Positions 55,901 to 63,135 of a stretch of 64,000 nucleotides of DNA are shown here, piece by piece. Location: assembly GCA_963828185.1 (NCBI GenBank), contig CAWHDV010000002.1:248001-312000 (forward strand), written 5' to 3'. The notes below the pieces were generated by a model. That model made no database searches, had not been told where the DNA came from, and saw only the letters and a list, made by a program, of their open reading frames with translations. The position numbers and the translations under genes are program-made. The first letter of the stretch is position 1; the number at the start of each line of letters is the position of its first letter. This DNA comes from Rhodoblastus sp963828185. GTDB taxonomy: Bacteria; Pseudomonadota; Alphaproteobacteria; Rhizobiales; Beijerinckiaceae.

Positions 55901-55927
55901 TTTCCACCGCTGATTGTGACAACTGCT

Positions 55928-56094
55928 ATGGAAGATTTAACCAAAAACGGTCACTATCGAAACAAGCCCGCACGAACGCCTTTGCCCCCCAAAGCGCGTC
56001 CGTGCGAGTTAGTCGAGACAGGCCATCGCGTGTGTGTAGGGTGTCCCGTTTTGGCCCCGGATACGTTAGCTCGTGTCCGGGTTCATTTCTTTTT
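55928..56094 (+). ncRNA. Candidate structured small RNA with C-rich hairpin loop and terminator
   Basis: Two strong hairpins stand in a region without a convincing gene. Hairpin 1 (55969-56006) pairs CGCACGAACGC with GCGCGTCCGTGCG and, inside, CTTTG with CAAAG, leaving a loop of five C. Hairpin 2 (56055-56081) pairs CCCGGATACG with CGTGTCCGGG around TTAGCT and is followed by TTCATTTCTTTTT, which looks like an intrinsic terminator on the plus strand. Exposed C-rich loops can bind Shine-Dalgarno sequences. The 5' end is a guess; a 20-bp palindrome lies just upstream. An 84-codon ATG frame covers it but looks non-coding. Confidence 0.4.
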
Positions 56095-56671
56095 GCACGG
56101 CCCGACGCGGCTGGCTGTCACAGAAAAGCCACAGCGATTAACATATCACCGAACGCGGTCGAAGCCGCCTCGTCGCTGTTAGGAAAAATTGTTTTTATTC
56201 CGTAGCTTGACGCAAGACTGCAAAATCCGCCGTCAACGCGATAGGGATTTCTACCTATCCGGCCCGGCAATGCATTCCCGCTCGAAACGCCCCGTTGGCG
56301 CCCCGCCGCTCAAGCCAGCCGCCAGGAAATAGCCTCGCCACAGGCACGGGGGAAAAGCCGACGCGAAAACGCGCCTTTTCGCCCGTTGCCCTGCAAGCGG
56401 CAACATTGTTCGGGGAATCAGAATTGGTGGTGGAAATAGCCATCTTCGCAACAGGTAGCCGGCATGCGCGGGCTTGTCCCTGCCATCCACGCCGGGCAGT
56501 CGCCGCCAATCTCGAAAATTTGCTGCTGTGGCGCGGCGTGGATGGAACGAGAGACGAACGGGGGAACCCGAATGAGTTCCGCGTTCCCCATCACCCGACT
56601 TTCGACCACCTTCTTTCGCCAGAACGCCCGTCTTTCGACGGGCTATGGGGAGAAGGGGCTAACGACAAAAC
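56095..56671. other. Intergenic region with REP-like repeat and small hairpin
   Basis: About 580 bp between the small RNA candidate and ettA without a credible gene. It holds the REP-like element described separately and a perfect 7-bp stem with a TTTC/GAAA loop at 56626-56643 (GCCCGTC with GACGGGC), 29 bp after the ettA stop. That stem lacks a T-run, so it is at most a weak terminator of ettA. Confidence 0.45.
56460..56495. repeat. REP-like intergenic repeat of the alphaproteobacterial GRDKPGHD type
   Basis: The segment translates as GLVPAIHAG on one strand and MDGRDKPAHAG on the other. This double reading is the mark of a short palindromic repeat that is scattered between genes in many Hyphomicrobiales. 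The core GCGGGCTTGTCCCTGCC can form a hairpin. Only one copy is seen in this window. Confidence 0.55.
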
Positions 56672-58324
56672 TCAGCGCGAAAATTTCTTGTATTTCATCC
56701 GATGCGGGATGAGGCTGTCCTGGCCGAGGCGGCGCTTCTTGTCTTCCTCGTAATCGGCGAAGTTGCCCTCGAACCATTCGACATGGCTGTCGCCTTCGAA
56801 AGCCAGCATGTGGGTGGCGATGCGGTCGAGGAAGAAGCGATCATGGCTGATGATCACCGCGCAACCGGCGTAATCGGTCAGTGCGTCTTCCAGCGCCCGC
56901 AGGGTGTCGACGTCAAGATCGTTGGTCGGCTCATCCAGCAGCAGGACATTGGCGCCCTTTTTCAGCATTTTCGCCAGATGCACGCGGTTGCGCTCGCCGC
57001 CTGAGAGCATGCCGACCTTCTTCTGCTGGTCGGCGCCCTTGAAGTTGAAAGTCGAGCAATAGCCGCGCGAATTGATCTCGCGTTTTCCCAGATAGATGAT
57101 GTCATTGCCGCCGGAAATTTCCTCCCAGACGTTCTTCTTGTCGTCGAGACTGTCGCGCGACTGGTCGACATAGCCGAGCTGCACGCTTTCACCAATCGCG
57201 ATCTCGCCTGAATCCGGCTTGTCTTGTCCGGTGATCATCTTGAACAGGGTGGTCTTGCCGGCGCCGTTCGGGCCGATGACGCCGACAATGCCGCCCGGCG
57301 GCAGCCTGAAGCTCAGGTCGTCGATCAGCAGCTTGTCGCCAAAACCCTTGGACATGTTGCTGAATTCGATGACATTCTGGCCGAGGCGCTCGGCCACGGG
57401 AATGACGATCTGCGCCGTCGTCGGCGCCTTGTCGTTCTGCTTGGCGACAAGGTCGTCGTAACGCTGGATACGCGCCTTGGACTTGGCCTGCCGCGCCTTC
57501 GGGCTCGAGGCGATCCATTCGCTTTCCGCCTCGATGGCGCGCTGGCGCGCCTCGTCCTCGCGGCCTTCCTGGGTCAGGCGTTTCTGCTTCTGCCCCAGCC
57601 AGCTCGAATAATTGCCTTCATAGGGGATGCCGCGGCCGCGATCGAGCTCGAGAATCCAGCTCGTGACATTGTCGAGGAAGTAGCGGTCATGGGTGACGAT
57701 CAGGATCGCGCCGGGATAGGCGCGCAAATGGCCTTCGAGCCAATTGACCGTCTCGGCGTCGAGATGGTTGGTCGGCTCATCGAGCAGCAGCAATTCTGGC
57801 TGTTCGAGCAAAAGCTTGCACAAGGCGACGCGGCGGCGCTCGCCGCCCGAGAGCTTCTCCACCGCCCAATCATCCGGCGGACAGCCGAGCGCATCCATCG
57901 ATTGCTCGACCTGGCTGTCGAGATCCCACAGGCCCTTGGCCTCGATCTCGTCCTGCAAGGCGGTCATCTCATCCGCCGTCTCGTCGGAATAATTCATCGC
58001 CAGTTCGTTGTAGCGGTCGAGGACGGCCTTCTTGTCGGCCACGCCAAGCATGACATTGCCGCGCACGTCGAGGCTGTCGTCAAGCTTGGGCTCCTGCGGC
58101 AGATAGCCGACGCGCGCCCCTTCGGCCACGAAACCCTCGCCGGAAAACTCCTTGTCGATCCCGGCCATGATGCGCAGCAGCGTCGATTTGCCGGCGCCGT
58201 TGACGCCGAGCACGCCGATCTTGGCGTCCGGATAGAAGGAGAGATGGACATTGTCCAACACCTTCTTGCCGCCGGGCCACGCCTTGGTCAGACCCTGCAT
58301 GTGATAGACGAACTGCCGCGCCAT
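56672..58324 (-). CDS. ettA: Energy-dependent translational throttle protein EttA (ABC-F)
   Basis: A 550-residue ABC-F protein with two ATPase domains and no membrane part; it binds the ribosomal E site and couples early elongation to the ATP/ADP ratio. Domain 1: GVNGAGKSTLLRIMAG, LSGGERRRVALCKLLL, LLLLDEPTNHLD. Linker (about 240-315, charged, QKQKRLTQEG). Domain 2: GPNGAGKTTLFKMITG, MLSGGERNRVHLAKML, LLLDEPTNDLD. It starts MARQFVYHMQGLTKAWPGGK, as in the family. It is monocistronic here. Confidence 0.95.
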   Translation of the reverse strand: MARQFVYHMQGLTKAWPGGKKVLDNVHLSFYPDAKIGVLGVNGAGKSTLLRIMAGIDKEFSGEGFVAEGARVGYLPQEPKLDDSLDVRGNVMLGVADKKAVLDRYNELAMNYSDETADEMTALQDEIEAKGLWDLDSQVEQSMDALGCPPDDWAVEKLSGGERRRVALCKLLLEQPELLLLDEPTNHLDAETVNWLEGHLRAYPGAILIVTHDRYFLDNVTSWILELDRGRGIPYEGNYSSWLGQKQKRLTQEGREDEARQRAIEAESEWIASSPKARQAKSKARIQRYDDLVAKQNDKAPTTAQIVIPVAERLGQNVIEFSNMSKGFGDKLLIDDLSFRLPPGGIVGVIGPNGAGKTTLFKMITGQDKPDSGEIAIGESVQLGYVDQSRDSLDDKKNVWEEISGGNDIIYLGKREINSRGYCSTFNFKGADQQKKVGMLSGGERNRVHLAKMLKKGANVLLLDEPTNDLDVDTLRALEDALTDYAGCAVIISHDRFFLDRIATHMLAFEGDSHVEWFEGNFADYEEDKKRRLGQDSLIPHRMKYKKFSR

Positions 58325-58573
58325 GGGCGAAAAACTTTCCGATTGCGGCTTTTCGCTTGGGGTCGGCGACCCCGCGAAAGGCCTGGAATAACGGGCGCGC
58401 CTCGATCAAGGGCGCCAATTCGGTCGGGCATCGTTTTAGCGGGCGGGCGGCCCAGGGTCCAGCGCCGCAATCGGGCTTCCGCCCCATAAAAATCACTTTC
58501 CTCCCTATCCCTTGTCGTCGTTTGCGCTAATGAAGCTGCAACGCCGCATTGCGAAACGACCGGAGCGCCCCAT

Positions 58574-60490
58574 TTGTCCCCCTTCGATCCTGAACATCGC
58601 GACCGCGATTTTTTCGCCTCCGGCGCGCCGCAAAAGGCGGAGCCGCAACTCTCCTGGGGACAGGGGAAAGAATCGGAGCGCCAGTCTCCCGCCGCCAAGC
58701 CCGGCCACGCGCCCGTTTTAGCCGCCCCGGCCTTCGAGAGCGACGCGCCCGTGGCGCCGGCGCAAATCGCGCTTCCCCGGCAAAGCCAGGCCCTGCTGGC
58801 GCGCGCGGCCGACCTGTTGCGCCGGCCCGATGCGCCGAGCCCCTTCGCCATAGGGCTGCTCGCTTCGGCGGGCGGAGGCAAGACCAGCGCCCTGCGCTGG
58901 CTGACCGAGGCGCTCTCGGGCTCCGGCGCCGTGGTCGTGACGCTGCGCGCCGCCGATCTGGCGAATGAACCCGAACGCGCGCTGGCCGCCGCCTTGTTCC
59001 GCGCCTTGTCGCCGGGCCATGCGGCGCTCGCCAACGAGGCGGCGCAGGAGGGCGCCCACCGGGGGGCCGACGCAGGCGCCCTCGCCCGCTCCGCGCACGA
59101 AAAGCTCGACGCCTTGCGGCGCAAGCTGATGAACGAGCGCCAGACCCTGTCGCAGACCGAGGCGCGCCGCGCCGCCCTGGTCGAGACCCAGCTCTATGAC
59201 ACGCCCGGCTCGCGCGTCGACGCCTTCGCCCGGCGGATGCGTTCGCCGTTCGAGCCGCGCCTGCGCCGTTTCGGCTTCGCCGGCGACGCGCTCGCCGATT
59301 TCAAGGACTTGACGCGCGATCTCGCCGAAACCGGCGGCTTTTCCGCACGCGTCCTGAACAGCTTGCGCGCGATCTATGGATATCGCGGCCAGACCCGCCT
59401 GCTGGTTTTCGCAGGCGTCGCCTTCGCGCTCGACTGGGCGGCGGGCTGGCTCGCCGCCAACAGCGCGGAATGGCTCGGCGCGCTCGCCGCCTCGAGCGCG
59501 CAGGGCGCGCAGGCCAAAGATTTTTTACAAAACCATCTCGACCGGTTGCCCCAGGCGGCGCAAATCTTCGGCCTGCTCGGCCTGGCGTTGCTGGCGCTGA
59601 ACGCCTGGCGGGCCTTCAGCTTCATGCAGCCGCTGGTCCACGCCGCCGGCCTGCTCGACGAGGATGTCGCGGCCAAGCGCCATGAACTCGACCAGGCGCT
59701 GGCGCATCAGGCGCGCAATGTCGATCTGATCGGCGCCGAAACCTCAGCCATCGCCCAGCACGCGGCCGAGGCGGAGCGACGCGCCGCCGCCGCCGGCGCC
59801 CCGAGACATCCGCCAGCCTTTCTCGAAAGCGACGCCGCCACGCAAAAACGCGAGTTTTCGCGCGGCTTTGTGGAATGTCTGTCCGATTTGATCGGCGGAC
59901 CGGGCCAATCCCTCGGCCGGCTGGTGGTGGCTGTCGACGGTTTCGAAAGTCTTCCGCAACCCGCCGCCTTGTTTGACCGCCTGCACGATCTTTTGGCGCG
60001 GCCCGGCCTTGCGGCCGTTTACGCCTTGGACCCGGAAACTTTTGCTTCGTCGCGGCAAAATCTTGTCCGGCGCATCCAATTGCCGCTGCGGCTCGACGGT
60101 GACGGCGAGGCTATCGCTCTGGCGCCGCTCGACGCGCCCCTGTCGCCGCAGGAAACGCAGATGATCGACGCGCTGGCGGCGTTTTCGGGCGGTTCGCCGC
60201 GCCTGCAAAAGCGCCTGCGCAACCTCTATCGCTTCCTGCGTCCGGCGGGGGCCTCGGCTGGCCTCAAAGCGGCGCTGGCGCTGCTTCTCGCCGCCGACCT
60301 CGGCGCGTCGTCCGGCGACCGCCACGCGCTCGACGGGGCTCTCGCCGCCAGCGCAACGGAATTTGCGCCGCAGGGCTCGCCACTGTTGCGCGACGCGCTC
60401 GCCAGCGTCACGGCGATCGCCGGGCCGATCGATCGTGACGAAGCCCGCGTCGCGGCGGGCCTCGTTCGGCTTGCGCGAACGGAAGTCTGA
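58574..60490 (+). CDS. KAP-type P-loop NTPase with two membrane segments
   Basis: A 638-residue protein. Walker A is LLASAGGGKTSALRWL (about 94-109) and Walker B is RLVVAVDGFES (about 449-459), with a large insert between them. The insert contains two hydrophobic segments (about 273-291 and 328-347), as in KAP-family NTPases, which have transmembrane helices placed inside the P-loop domain. A helical region (about 355-410) looks like a coiled coil. The start appears to be TTG at 58574 behind CGGAG. KAP proteins occur in phage exclusion and in membrane-linked signalling; no partner gene identifies the role here. Confidence 0.65.
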   Translation: MSPFDPEHRDRDFFASGAPQKAEPQLSWGQGKESERQSPAAKPGHAPVLAAPAFESDAPVAPAQIALPRQSQALLARAADLLRRPDAPSPFAIGLLASAGGGKTSALRWLTEALSGSGAVVVTLRAADLANEPERALAAALFRALSPGHAALANEAAQEGAHRGADAGALARSAHEKLDALRRKLMNERQTLSQTEARRAALVETQLYDTPGSRVDAFARRMRSPFEPRLRRFGFAGDALADFKDLTRDLAETGGFSARVLNSLRAIYGYRGQTRLLVFAGVAFALDWAAGWLAANSAEWLGALAASSAQGAQAKDFLQNHLDRLPQAAQIFGLLGLALLALNAWRAFSFMQPLVHAAGLLDEDVAAKRHELDQALAHQARNVDLIGAETSAIAQHAAEAERRAAAAGAPRHPPAFLESDAATQKREFSRGFVECLSDLIGGPGQSLGRLVVAVDGFESLPQPAALFDRLHDLLARPGLAAVYALDPETFASSRQNLVRRIQLPLRLDGDGEAIALAPLDAPLSPQETQMIDALAAFSGGSPRLQKRLRNLYRFLRPAGASAGLKAALALLLAADLGASSGDRHALDGALAASATEFAPQGSPLLRDALASVTAIAGPIDRDEARVAAGLVRLARTEV

Positions 60491-60605
60491 CAGGAGAGCA
60501 GTCGAGCCGTCCGCTTTCGCGCGCAGCGGCGCGCCGGAAAACGGCTCGATCTGCACCAGCTGGTCCACCGCCTGCCTGACGCCGGCGACATTTTCGGTGC
60601 GACAA
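60490..60605 (-). pseudogene. Fragment duplicated from the tail of the neighbouring CBS-BON gene
   Basis: On the minus strand the frame reads TENVAGVRQAVDQLVQIEPF then SGAPLRAKADGS. The adjacent CBS-BON protein ends AENIAGVTRVVDELVWIEPF then SGMTIGKADSL. About 33 residues align at roughly 60% identity, so this is a decayed partial tandem copy or the last piece of a second BON-domain gene. The 5' part is absent, and the KAP gene ends directly against it. Confidence 0.65.
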
Positions 60606-60640
60606 TTAGCGCGTCGCGGCGCTCGTGGTTGCGCCCGACG

Positions 60641-61363
60641 TCACAGCGAATCGGCCTTGCCGATGGTCATGCCGGAGAAAGGCTCGATCCACACCAGTTC
60701 GTCAACGACCCTGGTGACGCCAGCAATATTTTCCGCCGCCACAACCAGCGCCGGGCGCTGCCTTTCGTCGAAAATCTCGCCCTTCAGCGTCACGACGCCT
60801 TGGTCGACCACGACGTCGAGCGTGCGCGGCGAGGCGAAGCCCTGTTGCTGCAACTCGGCCAGCAGCTTGCCGAGGATGGCCTTGTCGGTGCATTCGGCCG
60901 GCGTCGGCGCCGGCTTGGCGGCGATCGCCGCCGACAGCGCGCGCAAAAGGTCCGAGCGGGTGATGATGCCGACCAGCCGGTCGCCGCTGACCACAGGCAG
61001 CCGCTTGACCCGGCGCTTTTCCATGACCTCGACGACTTCGTTCATCGACGCGGTCGGCCCGACCGTCACGACATCGCGCGTCATAACGTCATGCACCCTG
61101 CGGCCGTGGCTGAGGACATAGGATTTGGCGATCTCGCCGGGACCGAGCAGGAATTCGATCCAGCGCGGCTTGCGCTTGATCGAGCCGAGTTCGGCGCGAT
61201 GGAGGAAATCGCCCTCGCTGACCACCCCGACCAGCCGACCCTCGGCGTCCGCCACCGGCAAGCCGGAAACCCGCGCCGACAGGAGAATGGCGATCGCCTC
61301 GTCGATCGTCGCGTCGGGGCTGATCGTCTTGACCTCGCGGGTCATGATATCGGATGCGTACAT
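60641..61363 (-). CDS. CBS-domain pair protein with C-terminal BON domain
   Basis: A 240-residue soluble protein. Two CBS domains (about 5-60 and 92-150) contain IMTREVKTISPDATIDEAI, RVSGLPVADAEGRLVGVVSE, DVMTRDVVTVGPTASMNEV and RRVKRLPVVSGDRLVGIITR. A BON domain follows (about 160-230; VVVDQGVVTLKGEIFDERQ), a module that binds lipid or other macromolecules. CBS pairs sense adenine nucleotides. The ATG at 61363 follows GGGGAAAAGGCG. A degraded copy of its tail lies just downstream. The process it regulates is unknown. Confidence 0.85.
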   Translation of the reverse strand: MYASDIMTREVKTISPDATIDEAIAILLSARVSGLPVADAEGRLVGVVSEGDFLHRAELGSIKRKPRWIEFLLGPGEIAKSYVLSHGRRVHDVMTRDVVTVGPTASMNEVVEVMEKRRVKRLPVVSGDRLVGIITRSDLLRALSAAIAAKPAPTPAECTDKAILGKLLAELQQQGFASPRTLDVVVDQGVVTLKGEIFDERQRPALVVAAENIAGVTRVVDELVWIEPFSGMTIGKADSL

Positions 61364-61481
61364 CGCCTTTTCCCCCAGTGCCGCAAGCTTTTCCACGCTG
61401 CGTGACGCCACTCTAGCCGGCGTGCGCGGCCAAACCTTGACGCGGATCAATGCGAAGGTCGACTTGCCGTGGAAAATTTAA

Positions 61482-61500
61482 TGACTGTATAGTCAGTCAT
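61482..61500. promoter_or_regulatory. TetR operator candidate
   Basis: TGACT-GTAT-AGTCA is a perfect palindrome (61482-61495), and GTCAT extends the right side. It lies 23 bp before the TetR start, the expected place for an autoregulated TetR operator. Binding is inferred. Confidence 0.6.
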
Positions 61501-61522
61501 ATCGGAAAGGCGGGACAGATCA

Positions 61523-62146
61523 ATGCGCAGGCAGGCGCGCACCGAAGCCGAGCGCGAGGCGCGGATGCAAGCCATCCGCGCTGCGGCGCTCGATGTCTTC
61601 GCCGCCAAGGGCTTCGCCGCGGCGCGGCTCGACGACGTGGCGGCTGCCGCCGGCGTCGCCAAGGGCACGATCTACCTCTATTTCAAATCCAAGCAGGACC
61701 TGCTCGAAGCCATCGTCAAATCGACCATCGGCGCGACGCTCGACGGTTTCGAACGGATGGTCGCCGCTTCGCCCGCGCCGGCGAGCGAGATCTTCCGCAT
61801 GATGGGCCGGGTGATCGCCGCAGCCATAGAAGACGGCGACCGCCGCCGCGTGTTGCATCTGGTGCTGTCGGAAGGCGCCCGCTTCCCGGAAATCGCCGAT
61901 TACTATCACCGCGAAATCATTTCGCGCGGCATGGAGCTCATCAGGGCGATCATCGCCAAGGGCCGCGCGAGCGGCGAGTTTTTCACCGACGAGCCCGCGC
62001 GGTTTCCCCAGCTGTTCTTCGCGCCCGCGCTTGTCGCGGCGATCTGGACCATCGTCTTCAACCGCGTCGAGCCGCTCGACGTCCACGCCATGCTCGACGC
62101 GCATTTCGACCTGCTGCTGCGCGCCCTCACCCGGAGGCCCGAATGA
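61523..62146 (+). CDS. TetR/AcrR-family transcriptional regulator
   Basis: A 207-residue regulator. The DNA-binding domain (about 12-60) has LDVFAAKGFAAARLDDVAAA then AGVAKGTIYLYFKSKQDLL, the standard TetR helix-turn-helix. The rest is an all-helical ligand domain. It overlaps the HlyD gene by 4 bp (ATGA). The order TetR - HlyD - ABC ATPase is the same as in the E. coli cecR-ybhGFS exporter operon, so it probably represses its own operon until a drug-like ligand binds. Confidence 0.92.
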   Translation: MRRQARTEAEREARMQAIRAAALDVFAAKGFAAARLDDVAAAAGVAKGTIYLYFKSKQDLLEAIVKSTIGATLDGFERMVAASPAPASEIFRMMGRVIAAAIEDGDRRRVLHLVLSEGARFPEIADYYHREIISRGMELIRAIIAKGRASGEFFTDEPARFPQLFFAPALVAAIWTIVFNRVEPLDVHAMLDAHFDLLLRALTRRPE

Positions 62147-63135
62147 AAAACCGCGCAAGACTTTTCGCGCTGGCGGCCGTTGTCCTTGTGCTCTCCTGGG
62201 CCGCGACCAAGGTTTTTGCGCCCTCGAAACCGCTCGATGTTTACGAGGGCTATGTCGAAGGCGACCTGGAGCAGATCGCGCCGATCGAAGGCGAACGGCT
62301 GGACCAGCTCGACGTCCAGCCCGGAGCGCAGGTCAAGAAGGGCGAGGCCTTGTTCACCTTGGCGACGCCGGTGCTCGCCGAGGAGCGCGTCGATTCCAAG
62401 GCCAAGGTCGTGCAGGCCGAAGCCAATCTCAAGAACCTGCAGGAGGCGCTGCAGCGGCCGCAGCAGATCGCCGTGCTCAACGCGGCGGTCGCGGCAGCCA
62501 AGGCGGCGCTGGCGCTCTCGCAAGCCGATTATGACCGTCAGGCCTATCTCGTGCCCCGGGGAGCGGCGACGGTGCAGGCGCGCGACCAGGCCAAAATGGC
62601 GCTCGACCGGGACAACGCCAACCTTGCCGAAGCCCAGCGGCAGGTCGAGGCCGCGCAGATCCCGTCGCGCCGGCACGAGATCGCCGCCGCTCAGGCCGCC
62701 ATCATCCAGGCGCAGGCCGAGCTGAACCAGATCGACGTGCGCATCGCGCGCCAGACGGTGCATGCGCCGGAAGATGGCATTGTCCAGGACGTCTATTTCT
62801 GGCCCGGCGAAATGGTCAACGCCGGCCAGCCCGTGCTTGCGCTGCTGCCGCCGGAAAACCGGAAAATCCGCCTCTATGTCCCGGAAACCGAGCTTGCGAG
62901 ATTTTCGCTCGGCGCCAGGCTCGCCATCGCCTGCGACAATTGCGCCGCCGATCTGCAGGCGCGCGTGATCTATATTTCGCAGCAGGCGGAATTCACCCCG
63001 CCGGTGATTTTCTCGCTCGACGAGCGCGGCAAGCTGGTCTTCCGCATCGACGCTCGGCCCGACGACAACAACCTCAAACTGCCGCTCGGCCAGCCCGTCA
63101 CCGCGCGCCTCGTCGCGCCGGAGGCCAGGCGATGA
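62143..63135 (+). CDS. HlyD/EmrA-type membrane fusion protein (YbhG-like)
   Basis: A 330-residue periplasmic adaptor. One N-terminal membrane helix (about 6-22) is followed by the lipoyl half-motif EGDLEQIAPIEGERL, a long helical hairpin (about 80-195; EANLKNLQEALQRPQQ), the second lipoyl half HAPEDGIVQDVYFWPGEMV and a beta-barrel region (IRLYVPETELARF). It would connect an inner-membrane ABC transporter with an outer-membrane channel. It overlaps both neighbours by 4 bp. Confidence 0.9.
   Translation: MKNRARLFALAAVVLVLSWAATKVFAPSKPLDVYEGYVEGDLEQIAPIEGERLDQLDVQPGAQVKKGEALFTLATPVLAEERVDSKAKVVQAEANLKNLQEALQRPQQIAVLNAAVAAAKAALALSQADYDRQAYLVPRGAATVQARDQAKMALDRDNANLAEAQRQVEAAQIPSRRHEIAAAQAAIIQAQAELNQIDVRIARQTVHAPEDGIVQDVYFWPGEMVNAGQPVLALLPPENRKIRLYVPETELARFSLGARLAIACDNCAADLQARVIYISQQAEFTPPVIFSLDERGKLVFRIDARPDDNNLKLPLGQPVTARLVAPEARR

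Noticed and set aside
55928..56182. 84-codon ATG frame across the small RNA candidate
   Set aside because: It has no ribosome-binding site, contains both stable hairpins and has a random-looking basic/proline composition; an RNA reading is more likely.
56626..56643. Perfect 7-bp hairpin as a strong terminator of ettA
   Set aside because: No T-run follows on the minus strand, so it is noted only as a hairpin within the intergenic region.
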